Shown here: positions 1 through 15,000 of the stretch, piece by piece | Position numbering within the stretch: the first letter of the stretch is position 1 | Layout of the letters: each line of letters starts with the position of its first letter | Assembly: GCA_030142905.1 (NCBI GenBank) | Contig: JASJOG010000081.1 | Location: 124,001-188,000, forward strand | Source: Heliopora coerulea | Lineage: Eukaryota > Cnidaria > Anthozoa > Scleralcyonacea > Helioporidae | Direction of reading: 5' to 3' | DNA: 64,000 bases | Program-made: the position numbers and the translations under genes | The notes under the pieces: model-generated | Database searches by the model: none | Told to the model about the DNA's origin: nothing | Seen by the model: the letters and a program-made list of their open reading frames with translations, nothing else

Positions 1-3000
1 AAGTTAAGCGAGTATCGAATGTGGTTCGAAATTGTTAGTCATAATTGTTAATGTTTGAGGTTAGAAAGTTTCACCTATTTTTGTGGAAGCTTTACTTATT
101 TTTAACTATTTTTGCAGTTTGCATTCTGAAAGTCAGTCAAATTGCAAAGCAAATATTTCCCAAATCGACATGTTTAAACTCCAAAAGCATTTTCGGTATC
201 GGTGGCAAACACTTCGGTCTCGAGATGCCCACGAGGGCCCAACAAGGTGACAGCTTCCTATACGTGGGCCCACAGTCCTGTTATACATAGGTCAGAGGTG
301 TAACTTGGCTCTACTAACCTTGATTAGTGTAATACAGATTCTTCTCATCATTAAAATGTAGATACCAAAGGAGGCGAATCTTCGCAAGTGAATTACAAGA
401 TTGATCCAAGCTAAGAGAAGAGCCACAGAACATGCTTTCCATTGGAAATTTCTTTTACAGAATATGTCTCTATCCATTGGTATTGCAAATATAAACACAC
501 ACACGAACATAACGCAGTCCAAATAATTCACTGGGTCCAAAAAGTAACGGTGCCTGTAGAATATAATCTGAGAAAAGAATATCATTTTAGTAGTGGCACT
601 GAGGTATGGATACCTGGGCCTGGTTGTTCAAAAGGCGATTAACTTAATCCAGGACTAGCCAAAAATTTGTGGATAACTTTCCGATGATGTTGATGAAAAA
701 AATCGGAATTTTCTTTAACAGATCTCGGGTGAGTATATAAAGATTTTAAACTGTGAAATTTAAACTAAATTTTTCAACTAAAATAAACGAAACCTAAACA
801 ACAGATTAACTGGTAATCCTTGATTAGCGTTAATCCTACTCTAAACAACCGGCCAGAGGGACATAAATGTACATGAGGAATGTGGTACTTCTGTTGTGCT
901 TAAAAGTGTACCTCAGGGCCATGGGAAGCAATTTTCTGTTGGTTCGGCGGGCATTCAGGCCGAAGGAACCTGATGCCAAACAAAGTCGCTATAAACAGCA
1001 ACGCGAGTGGGCTGGGAACGAGACTGATACGCATCTTAAAACTTTTTGTTGCGCGGAACTTTGGTCCGGCGGCCGACGCAGCTGCCAGGCCTGGTCCTAC
1101 AACCCTGTGCCTCGGGACATTGGCCTCGGAAGACAAAGGTGGTGGAAGTTCTTCAAACGTGCTTGAACGGGGCACCGCCGAAAAGGCCACCTTGATTTCG
1201 AGAAGAAGAATTATGAATAAACCTTGGAGTTACTAGCTAGATAAACGGTTTAAAACAATAGAAACATTGTTTAATTTATGGGACGTTTAAGGAAGAGCTG
1301 ATATTTTTAAGGGATATCAGCAACCAGTGTGATACTCTACCACTTTAAGATTTTCCATACATCCGAACACACAGCTCAACCAGTACTCTTCCTTGATGTG
1401 AAACAACTTTTACTGGCTGATAAATAATGGCCTGCAGTTGTTCACTTTCAGTCTTGGCGCTAGAGGGGAGGGACAGAGGGGGCTACTGGCCGCTGTCGGG
1501 AAACCATAGCCCCCCCCTGTCGTGTAATAATTAACAATTCATCAGGGAATTTTCAGTGTTGATGACACGTCTGTATATTGTATCACATGTGAAATTATGA
1601 TGTGTTGAAAATCTGTATTTCACATATGAAATGGAACCTTCACATGTACAAATTAATTTCACGTATGAAATTGAAACAATTCACGTATGAAAGATTTTCA
1701 CGTGTAAAATTGCATGTGAAATTTTTGTATGGGTGCAGCCCCTTTGCGGAAGATGCATGTTTTATACGGGCGGGCTAATTTTTACAAAAGTGTGCGAAGA
1801 GGTCGCATTCCACTGCTCTGCTGCTTAAATTTCAGAGAGTTAAATAAAGAAATACGTAAAGAAGAATTTCCGTACCTTGATTTTATTAGCAAAGTTGTCC
1901 AAAAGTATAAAACTTTCTTAACCCTTTCGAGTCCATACCGGACTTTAGTATGTTACTCTGACTGACGCCAAACCGTTTTACTCGTTAACGGGAGACCTCT
2001 TGGATAGGAAAGGGTTAAACCAATAGTTAAGCTAAGTAAAAATCAAGTTCTTACCCCTTGGCCTGAAAATATTCGGCTGCAGACCACCCGGTCGGAAATG
2101 TTAGTGGACTGTAGCCCCCCGCACTCCCTCTTGTTGAACCGCCCTTGTCTCAGTAAAGCCAAGAGAGAGAGTACAGCCAAGATTAAACTAGTAAGAGATT
2201 CGGTTCATGGAAGTAAAAAAACTATATATCCAAATATTCATGCTTTTCTATCCCTCTATGAAGATAAGGTGACGACAAAACGAGCAGAAATTAGAACAAA
2301 GTAGTAGTGTCCTGGTGGACTCATTGTACTGGAAATTTCTTGATCAACGTCTCCAGTTTGTGTCCATACTCTCCCCGATCAGCACAATATTCTTTCTCCA
2401 ACAAAACTTGCAAGACCCCAACCGTTCTCTTTGCCTTAGTGGTGAAATCAACACGTCTTACCTGAATTATTTCTTTCAGGGCATTGACACAAGTAAAAGT
2501 CAAACAAATTACCATTGATACATAGACATCAATCGATGCATGTTTCTGGTCTATAAACAATAAAGTGAAAAGTAAGGAAAAAGATCTATAAAAAGACTGT
2601 CGACTCCTTTTCGAATGAGTCAATATCATGTTATGTGTGCCACACTTCTCAAAAAATGGCGCAACTAGGACATTTCTAAAAGGGTTTTTTGATAAATCCT
2701 TAGCAAATTTGGGGGCCATCGTCTAGTTCAGATTTTAGAGATTGCCTATCAAACGCTTTAATATATCATCTTCCGCAGCTGCATGCAATTATGAAAATTC
2801 CTAACTTTATAAAGTTATACTTTGATGATTTCATTCTTTTACAAGTTGGGAAGGCTCCTAATGGTGGCCGAGTAATTTTTTAGTCGTGGCAGGGCCCACT
2901 AGGCTACGCTGGTAGTTACGAAAATGCTTCTCAAGCCGATCCTACATCACAAAATCAGTTCTAAGAGCGCAATTTCACTTCGTTCAGTCTTCGAGACTAA

Positions 3001-6000
3001 ATGTTTCAAGACCAAGACCGCTCCATGTTGATACCGGGACCCGGTTTCGAAACCAGCGTCACTGGTATCTTTACAACACCTAACTTCTCACCTGTGGTTA
3101 CTGTCTCATTTAGGTTTAACCTCGGCACAATGCAATTTTCGCTTCTATTTCCTCGTGCTTCTTTGTACGATGGAATCCCAAAGGCATAGATATTCAAAGC
3201 AACCAGGAAAATCACGTATAATAACAGACTTAAGATGTGTAGCTTCCATCCAAACTCCATCCATTTCGCTTTCAAAAACTTGCAACAAACTGGATGACAG
3301 AGACAGCTGTAGCACGCGGTGTTTACCATGGTTTTAATGGCGGTCATTGGTTTTACTGAATCCGATTTATGAACACCTTGAAATAATAAAAAGGCATGTT
3401 GCTGCGGGAATGCACTCAACGCAAAATACTAAAATAATTTTGTTGAACTATGTATTCTACCAAACATGCATGCTATATGCAAAACGACTTAACCCTTTCC
3501 GGTCCATACCAGACTTTTTAATTTTACTCAGGCTAACGCCAAATAATTTTACTCTGGCTAACGTCAGACGATTTTACTCTTCAAGAGGTGACCTCTCGGA
3601 CCGGAAAGAATTAAAACCAGTCCAAGCGGACGATCACGTGGAGCTTAAGCAGTTCATAAGACCACCCCCCCATCGTTTGGTGGAGTTCGTCAACGCCCAT
3701 TTCTAATCAATAAAATGTCAAGCGCTAGCGGATCCAGACTTAGCTTGAAGGGGGAGCCCAGCCCAGGAGAAGTAATTAAACAGTAACATTTCCTGTTCTG
3801 CCCGGATCTTCTCCAGAGATATCACATGTTTAGTTGTTTGAGATTGTTTTTAGTGATCACTGGGACATCCAAGCGTGCATTTATAGTAATTACCAGAATA
3901 TGCAAGTATAAATATACTAGAATACTACGTAGACAGAGATAAATAAAGAAAAAAGTTAAAAGGTTGATAACTGCCGCGACTGATCTCAAAAAATTCCGAA
4001 TTTGAGATCCGTCACGACAGTTATCAACCTTTTAACTTTTTACTTGAAAAAATATACTATATGTATATTTATATACAACTATAACAATATACTATAACAT
4101 ATATAACTATAACAATGTACTATATGTATATTTATATATAACAAAACCTTTTAACTTGCATTTTATAAACTACTTGGAAGATGAACTCTTGTGGCCGTTT
4201 TCTTTTCCTGCTTCTTCAGTTAGTAAGCGAATTTATCATAAGTTACACTTGTTATTATCTTACTTAAGGGGAGGACCGGACCCCTAGGGCCCGATCAAGG
4301 ACCCCAGGCACTGTCAAGGATTTTTAATTTGGGAGACAAAAGTGGAACAATAATCCAAGCCAAGGTGGAAAAGGTTTTCAGCCGTGGATGATATATGCTT
4401 TTACCATGTATGAAACCCTGACTGGAAAACTCTTCATATTTTGCAAAGACTTTAGCCGATTGTGCTTGTAAAAGTGGCTTATTATGCTATTGGTACTGCT
4501 GTAAGTTTTGTAAAATTATAGGTATGCCAAAATTATGTTATATTTGTCAAAAATGCTCGTAATTTACAAAAGAATTTTGTAGAAATAACAAAATTCTCCT
4601 GTATGTAGCAACGCAAAAAATTGCATTGAAACAAGGACCATTGTATTACATTGAAAATGTTTAATTGTATTAGGTAAACTTTATGTGAATCACAAGTCCT
4701 CTACATTTCTCAATAATTCTCTCAGTCAAGTAATGATGATTCGGGATCAAAAAACTACGATTAGGCTCGATGTATGGAGTAGCAGAAACAACAATATGTC
4801 ACCCTAGGTATAATCCAGTTATAAACATAACCTATATCTACCCAAAAGTTTGCTTTATGTCGCTACAGACAGAATTACTTAACCTGGAACTGATCTGCAT
4901 TCAAGGGTTGATCTGCATTCAAGGGCTGCCAATATTAACCTCGTGCCGGGCTTCCCAATTATTGACCATTATAAATAACAATTACTACCGTATGTAAATA
5001 AATTACTATTCATTGGCTTATTTTTTATTTACTTATTTAATTACTTACTTAATTACTTATTTATTTACTTATTTATTTACTCATTTATTTATATAGTTAG
5101 TTAATTTGTTAGTTATTATCTATTCCTTCGTTTTCTAGTTATTTATTTGTTTATTTATATATTTATTTAGTTAATTAGTCAGTTATTATATATTCATTTG
5201 TTTTTTTTCTTTGTTTGTTTATTTATTTATTTAATTAAATTAATTAATCAATTAAATAGTTGATTGATTATTAATTAATTAATTTATTTATTTAGGTTAA
5301 TGTATACACGGTAACTTTTCAGACCCACTGGTTTCGAAGGGCTGAGCTAAGTTAATTCCAAAATACGAAACTAAACTGATGATCTACACTTGATAATTAA
5401 ACTAATTAACAAAGCTAGGTAATTAATTACATGCACTTAATAAAATAAGATTCATATTAGACACGCAGTGATTGGTCAGTTACCGTGTTTATATCAGGCT
5501 TTGCAAACATGGTTATGACATCACAGCACCATTTGACGCCAGAATTTGTTCTTGACACGAATGGGAACCTCTGATTGGTTTAAGAACTAATAAGGACAAC
5601 TTACCATTTGATATTGGAGATAAGGTTCGTGATTCACAATTATTATTACTCAGTTCTTCGCTTATCTTATAAAAGAAATAGAAACTGTTTTATTGTGTTT
5701 ATATAGACTGATGTACTGCAAAATAGTTTCCATTCCTTAAATGTAAGATTGGTATAATTTAACTTGGAATTATATCATAAATTTGTTGTTAGTTACTTTC
5801 TTGAATTTCTTTTAGTTAATATTATTTCTATTTACGATGTGTGTGAGCAGTGCGTTCCAACAACAGCTCCTTTATATACGAAATTTTTCTATATGAAGTG
5901 CTTGAAAAGCCCCCAGTAATGTTCACTGTTGTCCACATGCATAGATGGCTGAACCGAGTTATAGTAGCATTGCTACCATGGCTGAACAGCATTACTGACA

Positions 6001-9000
6001 AAGTTCTTCAAAACGCGCAGAACATTATCTATGCTTGTTGACAACTTGGAAATGCTGTGCGTTTTCACAAGCGTGGATATAATATAAAGACATCGTATTT
6101 GGTGACACGTACCTGGAAACCGATTCTCAAGACAAGAGAAATCGTAGCGTTTCACGTACTCCTTGCTATCTGGATGTCCTTGGGATGTCATACAGTTTGA
6201 TAAGACACGATAGGCCACTTCGGGCATTTTGCAAACAAGTTTGGCTAGTGTGCCTTCAGGACCATGTCTCGTCGTGACTAAAATCTTACAAGGTATTCAA
6301 AACATAAGGAAACAGTAAACACCTCTACTTATACCGGATTACCGTTTCAGTTATTTATAAACTATTCTATCAAAGATCCAGTTTGAATTCTGGAGGAAGT
6401 AGACGTGGTTGGAGAAAACCTGCTGCATTTGCTGTAGTCAGACTGGAGAACACTTTTCTTTCGTGCAGCGAAGGTAAACTCTTTGATCGGATAACTGCAT
6501 GGAGCATGTATCTTAGTAGAACTCATATTTAACCAGGAGTGGCGCCAGAGGGGGCCACAGCAACCCCTGCAGGGAAACCTTAGCTACCTCTGTCGGGGAA
6601 GAACTTGACAATTTGTCGGGGAATTGGCACTAATGATAACACGTTTATATATTGAGATATTTGTTTTTGAAATATGGTAGCTTGGAGATATCTTAAGATG
6701 ATAGATAAACATTTGTCAAGCTCTACACTCAGAAAAACGATTTCTGAGCCCCAGACGGGAATCGAACGCGCAGCCTTCTGATGACCGGTGAGACGCTCTA
6801 ACCATTGAGCTATAAAGATTCAGACAGTGAACTAAGGCGCAAGTTCAACAAATGTGCGACTTGAGCGGAAGCCACTGTATGTTAATAATGTTATTAATAA
6901 TGTTTATATCTCATTCATAACATAATTAACATATAGTGGTTTCCCCTAAGGTCGTATGTATATCAAACTTGCACCTTAGCTCACTATCTGAATCTGTGTA
7001 GCTCAATGGTTAGAGTCAGAATGTTGCGGGTTTGATTTCCGTCTGGGGATCAGAAATCGTTTTTCTGAGGATAGAGCTTGACGAACATTCATCTATCATT
7101 CAACATACTTTTCTCATCAGGTGTTAAAACGCGGCTCGAGTAATTGAAGATGACATTTGCGTTTTAACACCTGATGAGAAAAGTATCTTAGCCAAAGGAC
7201 TAAACTTTTCCCTTCCTCAAAATATCATTCAACATTTATATATTGTACAAACTATGAGTAGTTGTTATTTTTTTAGCCAAGAAAGATAATAAACTCTTAT
7301 CTTCATGGAAAATCTAAAAGTAAACTGTTTGCAGTAAGTTGTTGCAATTATTCTTGTGAAAATTAACATGTTTTCAACTTTCAAATAAGACAATTATGAA
7401 GAGGGCGTGGTCCTGGCTCCTCTGGATCAACCCACTGTCGGGGACATTCGCTCCTACGTCGGAGAATTTCTGGCACTACCCATTCATTAGACTCTTTTAT
7501 TTTTTGCATATTCATTGTCATTCTAAGCACTATCCCCCCCCCCCCCCCCCCCAGGGGCAAACTTAACTTTAGGTGTCCCTCACTCCGAGTGCCAAACTTT
7601 AAATATAACAAAAATGATGCCAGCGACGGTATAACAATATTCAGGCGGGTAAAATTGTAACGGCCTCAGATATTTTATATTTTTCTTATGGTTATAGAAA
7701 ATTGTTTTCACGACACGATAGTTCGTTACCTCGTCTATTCACCGCCAAAGGGCAATTGCACGCCCTACCCATCGTGTTACACCAATGGTTTTAGTTGAAA
7801 ATCATAGTTTTAAAACTTGACCGAACGATCGGGACGAACGAGTAATGTTTACGAAACTGAACGCAGACGAGCCGAAGAAGAAATAAGTAAGGCAACGGTA
7901 CAGGTAAAATGTCTTTACCTACGATGAATTACCCTATCAGCTAGCTGAGATGTTCTCCCAAGAGGTCGACTAAAGGCTATCCCGTCATGGGTTTAGTTAC
8001 AATGCAACGTGCAACCAGAGGTCCCGGAGAAAACCTGCGATGATTGGTAGAGTCAAACGTAGCGATACTATCCTCCTGAGACCAAGGTAACTTTAATTAG
8101 ACAAACGTGAAGCTGACGTTTAAAAGATAGCGCATGAGACTGAAACTGAAAGCTAAAAATACCCTCAAGTCCATCATTTTCGGCTTCACGTTTTGGTCCT
8201 ATCTCGACCGAAGTAAACCTTCCAGTTATAATAGAGTATATCTGGCAGATAATCACTCAAAATTTGGAGAGGCCAGACGTAAACTTACTGGAAACTAGAA
8301 CTCACCTCATTCCACCGTGAATGAAGCATCATCGTCATCGCAGTATCTTTGTCATTTTTTATACAACACCAATCCAGACAGTTAAAGGATTCATAATCTT
8401 TGGTTATCTCAGCACCGTTTTCCAGGAGAAATTTCACCACGTCGGTTTTACCTGTGGATGCTGCAACTATCAATGCCGTCCGTCCATACTTGTTTTTCCA
8501 GTCAATAATGTTTTGGTCGACTGCCATTAACAGCTCAACAACGTCAAGATGACCATTGTGTGCCGCAATGTGTAGTGCACTGTACATGCTTCCATCACTA
8601 AAAGACAATGAGGCGCTACTTCTCATGAAGAAGAATCTGAGAACCTTCCTGGAAACTCAGGTGATTCAATTTCTATTCATTAGGTAAAAGCAGTCAACTA
8701 ATCATCTAATCTAAGTATTTGTTTCCAATGTAAAAAATATGAGATGACATGACATGAGATGACATGACATGAGATGACATGAGATGACATGAGGAGAGAT
8801 AAACTCAGATAAGGTGAGATGAGGTAAGGTGAAATGAGATGATATTAAGTGAGGAGAGGTGAGATGAGATGAAAAGAAGTAAGGTAGGATGAGATACGAT
8901 TGGATGGGATTGGATGGGATTGGATGGGATTGGATGGGATAGTATGGAATGAGATGGGAAGGTACGAGATGAGATGAGAAAGAAATGAGATGAAGTGAGG

Positions 9001-12000
9001 AGAGACGAGGTGATGTGAAGTGAGTCAAGATGAAATGGGATGAGACAAGATGAAATGATATGGTATGAGATTAGATGAAGTGCGAATCAGATGATAACGA
9101 AATAAGATAGTAACGAAATGATACGAAATTAAGTAAAAAGAAATGAAGTAAACTGGAATGAAAAAGAACGAAATGAAACGAAACAGTCTTCACGCGTCAA
9201 CTAATCGTAGCAAACAAGATAAAAAGTTTCTGGGCAGTAAAGTAATAGTGAGGATTAGGGTCCCAATTTGGTTCATTTGTAAGGAAAATTATTCCTTTGA
9301 AATTCACATATCTGTAACCTAACGTCATATGATCTTGGTAACCAAGCCATCTTTTCTGTCAGGAATATGCTTGACTAAGGACGTACACAAATAACCAGAA
9401 TTGCAAAGGGAAAAAATGAACATCCTTTTATCGTATAGAAAATAGTTTGGATAGGAAAGCAAGACCGCTGAGAGGCTTCCGAAAATGTAAAACTTTCTGT
9501 TGCGAAAAAAAGTTTCAAGAATTTTGCAGCTTGGCATGACGATAAATTCAGTAAAACGACAAAATGGGCACTTCAATCTTGCCCTGGGGAAGTACTGAGT
9601 TTCCAGGATGAAAGCTCAGCGAAAATTCGTTGAATCACGACGTCATCGCAAAAAACGTCTCTCTCTTTATTGAAAAAACAAAAACAAAGTTTGATCGAGG
9701 TAGCACGTTTCGAAAAGGGTATGTTTTTAATCGCTCATGGATTAATCCCAATAATACTCAAAATTGTACTGAATAAAAAGCCTTGGAATTTTTCAAGTTT
9801 CGAATTGATTTTTAGATATATCAATTATGCATTAATTATTGTTTTTTATGAATGAACCTTGTAATTGAAATTCCAGTTATAGCGCTCTTCAATTAACAGT
9901 AACAGAACAAGAGCTTTAGTTTTGCTATAACATCGCAAATTATCACAGTTAACTATAAGCAATTACCTTACAACAAGCGCTCCGTGGTCAAGAAGACACT
10001 TAACAACATCAGTACTGCCATAACTTGCAGCAGTATGGAGAGGTGTTTTTCCAGTAGAATCCGCATTATTGATTAATGCAGACTCATGTGATAAAACCAA
10101 TTGAACAACATCAAGGCATTGCGAGCTCACCGCACAGTGAAGCGGAGTCCGTGAAGTGTTAGTAAACACGTTCATATCGCCTCCAAATTCCAAAAGAATT
10201 TTTAAACTCTAAATAGGATGAACAGGAAGAAATTTTTACTTAGGGCATATTTAACACTGAGAAGGGGATGTTTAACTCTCGCAGAATCTCAGATATCCTT
10301 TCTTCGGCCATTGAGAGTTGCATAACAGAAATAAGCGTTTGTCAATACGCTTATTTATGTTATGCAACTTTACATTTTTTTTTTCAGACAAAAACGACCT
10401 TTCGCGGGAAAATTTCTCACATGGTTTGAAAACTGAGAAACGACAACTGTATGAAATCTTCTCCTCTTTAAAAGTTTTTAAGTATTGAACGTATGATGAA
10501 TAAGCGAGCTAGAAAGAAATGAAGTTATACAACGAAAATTTAAAGTTAGCTTTTTAATTCTTCCACCTGCTGAAAAACTTTACTCAATTACTGTGCTTTG
10601 ACCATGTTGATTAACAGGTGATTAATATCTGATCATTTGAAAGTTTGAAAGACGATGACAAATAATGATAAATAATTCTTGTAGAATATACAACAGGAGA
10701 TTACAATTCTTCGCTTTGTTTTAGCTAAAGCCACGCTATGGACCAATTTCAACATCAAATTCTGTTTATTTTGATTGTGTTGTCAATTTACCCTTGCAAC
10801 CAACGAGGCGAATTGCAACCTACCTCATTCAAACCTTTGAGAGCAGCATTATGAACAGGTGTGTAGCCATCTTTTTCCTTGGCATTAATAAGCAGCTGAA
10901 CAAGATTCCCTCTCTAGAAAAAGACAACATCCTAAATATTGGCTAACCAAGATTGTGGTCCGTACAAGAAAGTATTTGCCTTCGGTTTTCATACTGACAT
11001 GGCGACGAATGAGAGGTCTATGCGTGAAAACCGGGGGCAAATGCTTTCCAGTAGGAACTGAGCAAACGAAGTTAATAAAGAATTTATTACATGGTTTTCT
11101 GGGTTGATTTTTTTCCCATTTTTAACAGGGTTTTTGTTGGATGTGGTTGTAACCTTACCTTGTAACTCAGTGTTGCTTCTTTTTTCCACCAGTTAAAACT
11201 TCATTTATCCTACTTTATTACCTTTAGCTTCAAACAAAAACAGTAATAGAGTTCCGGCACAGTTTATTATTACGAATTTTTCATTCCAGATGCTTAATTG
11301 TCAAAAAATTTTATTTAAATCAGTTCGAATATTTTCTGGCTAAAACGTAGCGGTCGGGAGTAAAAAGCACATTCGACTGGTTGGTCCAACATCGTATGAA
11401 CCAACGAAGCCCTAAGCGAGCTTTCTTTACAAGTCTGATACAACAGTAACAGTCAGACTTTGGACAGATAAAGGTCAGCAATACAATTTAATAAGATCAC
11501 TAACGGTGTGATCATCTGTCACTACGTTACCTTTAGCAATGTCCTCAAAATGTTGGGGTAATCAACCGCATAGTGCAAAACAGTTCTGTCGCTGACATCT
11601 GCAATACCAAAATCTGCTTCAAGGTTGAGTAATTCCTCTACAACTTCGATGTGTCCTCGTTCTGCCGCCAAGACTAATGCAGTCTGCATTGAATATTCCG
11701 TTGTCTGATTCACCAATGTTTTTGAGATGGAACCAAGGTATTTTACCACATCTACATGGTTATTCATGGCAGCTCTACAATATGTAAGGACGAAAAGAGT
11801 AATAAAAAACATAAAAACGGCAGCTCCAAATATCGTCAACATGACTAAAAATTCATTTGAAATATGAGGAATATTCAATAAGATATCTAGACGCTGTTCG
11901 GAATTACCGTTGTCATATTTTACTTAACTTAAGGTGCTTCAGAGAGCTCCAAAATCATTCATTAGAATTTGTATCAAAATTTAGCGTTCAAAATTTTTAT

Positions 12001-15000
12001 CCAAGAATGAATCACTAGATGGTTTCCTAGGTTATTCTCCAAAAGTAAAATTTTGCCTACAGGACTTCCACTGCGCCGACAACCTCCGACAACAATAACA
12101 TTGGGGTGGGTCGTACGGCATCCCTCGCACCCCCTTTTCATTATGCTCCAGTAATTAGCTATCAAACAGCCGGTCAACTTCCTGCTCGCTAAGAAAACTA
12201 ATGATCACATCTTCAATCCGCTAAACTTCTGAAAAATCTTAGACTTCCATCTCTGCACAGCCGTAAATTCGATACTGCGCACTAAAACAGCGCATGACCA
12301 GAAGCCAAGGTGGTTGGTTATTACTTAATTTCCGTTACATCAAAACCAACTGATACAATCACGAAACACCAAATTAAAAATAGCAAGATCACAAACTCAC
12401 TTGTGAATGGGAGTGAATCCAAAGTTGTCTTTCTTGTTCAAATCTACTTTGTCGAGACCTCCCATGGAATCAACAATTTTCAGAAGACATGCTTTCATGC
12501 CATTCTTGCAAGCCGAATGGATCAATCCCCCCTCATCATGGTTGACCTCTTTTTGCAAACATTTGCGCACAATTTCCGGGTCCTGATCAAGACAAACATG
12601 GACCGTCTTTTCGTCACCACTATCAACAGCAACTTGAAGAAGGTTATCGTAGAATTTATCATACAGATGTGGGGTGAGCATCAGATTCTTCATGCTTTGT
12701 TGTCCTTGAAAACAGGTAAAAGAAAATGATCTTTTCTGTGGTACATAGGCTTATCACAACCAACGATAGTTACATATTTTATGAGCTGATTTTGTTTATT
12801 ATGATCTGGTTGGATTTCTTTCAGTGACCGTCGTGACACCATTACTTGCACGCATACCGTGAATCCGTTGTCATGAATTTCAATGTATACGAACACTTCG
12901 TAGACATTTTAAACTACTTCAGTCTTGCCCTGAGGAAGTCCTGAGCTTCAGGAACGAAAACTCGGCAAATATTCCAAACAGCACGATGTTACCGAAAAAA
13001 AGTCTGTCTTATTATTGAACTAATCGTCACGCCCAACTACAAGACTCTTTACCTACAACCTGTTCCGCCCCATCCCTTAAATTCCTTTCACTTCGAGCCA
13101 AACCGTGTCATGTTAAACACTGTTTATAGTACAGAAATATGCTAACAAAGCAAATATTAGATGTCGAATGACAAGACAACAGCACCCTCAAGTTTCAAAA
13201 AGACTTCTATGATGTGGCTACCATCGGATTAAGGGCGGGGCCAACAGGGTCTGGATCCCATATTTAGGAACTCCAGATTTTATCTTCTTAATATTAAGAA
13301 ATAAAACACTTTATTTTCGATATTTCACCTAATGTTTGGTCACTAGCTCACCATAAGCAATGCAGGTTATGGCGAGCTGCTTTATCACGTGGAAGTGTGA
13401 TGCATCATGCTCCTTATCCGTCGTCGAGTGGCTGCCCGCTGCCTTTCGGTTAAAAAGATATTCGATATCACACCCAAAAATCAAAGTATTTGAGTGATCG
13501 TATAAGTTACAGAGAAGGAGAGGAGGGTGGAGCAGAAATAGGGCCTCCTTTTGCTTGCTTGTTTGATCAGTTTTTAAACAATGTTAAAAAAAAGAAAATT
13601 TGAAATAGAGCTTGGTCGCTTGATTTATCGATTTGGTTTGAGTGAAAACCCAAAGTACAAACTTAGGGTCGTATACGACGCCATTTGTAGCGTAAAGGTC
13701 CGTTTTCACTTGCCATTTTGTACGTTGCGATTGTAATCCCTGTGTATGCAATACACTCGTGACAATCTATGAAGCAAGATATCCGCTCACGATTTTGCTG
13801 TAGTTTATTCTAGAACACTTTCGTCAGTCAAACACATACTCCAAGATGTCAATCGCAAGGACCAAAATCTTACGTGTAAACAGCCTTAAAGACGTAATGG
13901 ACATCGACGACCTTCAGTAGCACATCAAGGAAAACCAACGCGACCATAAACTACGTTTATATACTAATTTCGGAGAAACTGACGATTTTAATCTTTATTC
14001 CCACAATGAAAGATACAAATGAAAAATCAAGCGAATACATGCACACTTTCTAACGGTACTTACCGCTCAATCTGCCTTTTGGCCTCATCACCACCGAGGG
14101 AAGTGCTCACCATTTAATGACTTAGTTACCGACAATGGAGCCTAAGTCTTGGCTCAAACAATTTTCGCTATCACGATCTTTAAGCGTTGCACAAATACTT
14201 TGCTGTAGCTGCAAAAGCTGTTCTCTCTCTGGAACCAGCAAGAATAGCATAATGAACGAATGCCTTTCTTGCCTTACCAGAAAAAAGTTCTGCAGTCAAC
14301 CCTCCTTCTTCGATCCTCAAAACACAGAAGACAACGTCCGAATTTGCATTTCAGCCCTCAATTATCGTTGTCCCAAAAGACATTGCACATACATATATGC
14401 AAAACATATTAAATTTAAAACCAAAGAAGTACCAGCATTGCTTTTCCTAATTCCATGTTTTCACCATTTTTTTGTATGTATTCACCTGTGGGACTTAAAC
14501 ATCCGATTAAAACCTGGTTCGCGCGTGAACATAAGCATAAGTATAAGGACAAAACAAAAAGTAAAACAAAGGGATGAAGTTTAGCCAGCGACATAAGGAT
14601 CGCCATTAGCATCGTCATAAGCATAAGATCATGGTCCAAGCATAAGCCAAGAGCCAAACATAAGAAGAAACAAAGAAAAATTCTTGTTGTTTTGTCTTGG
14701 AAGTCCCAGAGAAGGTATCACGCTTTGTTTTTCTATTGATCTTGTCCTTATGCTTATGTCGCTAGTGTGAACCATGATTTAGCTAGTCAATCACAAACGG
14801 TATTACGTAATATATAAAAAACGAGCTGGAGTGCTTTATTGAATTTAAAACACGAGGCGATAGCTTAGTCACGTGTAATACGCGATCACGTGCAGAAACA
14901 TGATTCACACTAAAAAGCAGCAACAAAAGTGGCAACAAAAGACGCGACGAAAGACGCAATGGTGGGAAAAACTAGCGTGTTTTGACACGGCACTTCAGAG

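Larger units (their letters stand above)
568..2461 (-). other. Copy A intron 10
   Basis: 1.9 kb intron. Its 845-1390 part is recognisably similar to copy B intron 10 (52560-53060), shown by shared strings such as TTCTTCAAACG, TACTAGCTAGATAAAC and ACACAGCTCAACCAGTACT. It holds a cluster of TTCACATGTGAAAT palindromes (1572-1725) and a TTAA-flanked MITE (1917-2019). Overlapping ORFs at 867-1236 are not coding, since the homologous copy B sequence is not open. Confidence 0.6.
3377..6112 (-). other. Copy A intron 8
   Basis: 2.7 kb intron with a TTAA-type MITE (3490-3620), a hairpin (3951-4040), an AT-rich low-complexity stretch (4045-4145) and a TTTA/TTAA-rich stretch (5015-5300). Bases 5455-5560 match copy B intron 8 (56190-56290, 56490-56560), so this intron was duplicated with the gene. 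Bases 4146-5010 hold nothing I can identify. Confidence 0.55.
6285..8305 (-). other. Copy A intron 7
   Basis: Contains an inverted pair of tRNA-headed SINEs (6699-7100), a short perfect hairpin (7105-7186), a C19 run (7534-7552) and a SINE body fragment (7905-8110). Bases 8041-8110 align with copy B intron 7 (57850-57920). I see no gene in 7190-7900. Confidence 0.55.

Noticed and set aside
900..1236. Three overlapping ORFs in GC-richer DNA in intron 10 of copy A
   Set aside because: The homologous stretch of copy B is not open, and the ORFs overlap on both strands.
3155..3706. Plus-strand ORFs opposite exon 9 of copy A and in its intron
   Set aside because: Shadows of the real minus-strand exon and of a TTAA-family MITE.
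8711..9028. 105-codon minus ORF in intron 6 of copy A
   Set aside because: Same pentanucleotide repeat artefact as in copy B.
14064..14113. Possible alternative first exon, ATG...GAGCG|GTAAGT on the minus strand
   Set aside because: The donor is strong, but its phase (2) does not fit exon 3 (needs 1), and nothing else supports it.
14135..14584. 149-codon plus ORF in intron 2 of copy A
   Set aside because: Composition is not protein-like (Cys/Ser/Lys runs), it runs into a MITE, and it has no counterpart.
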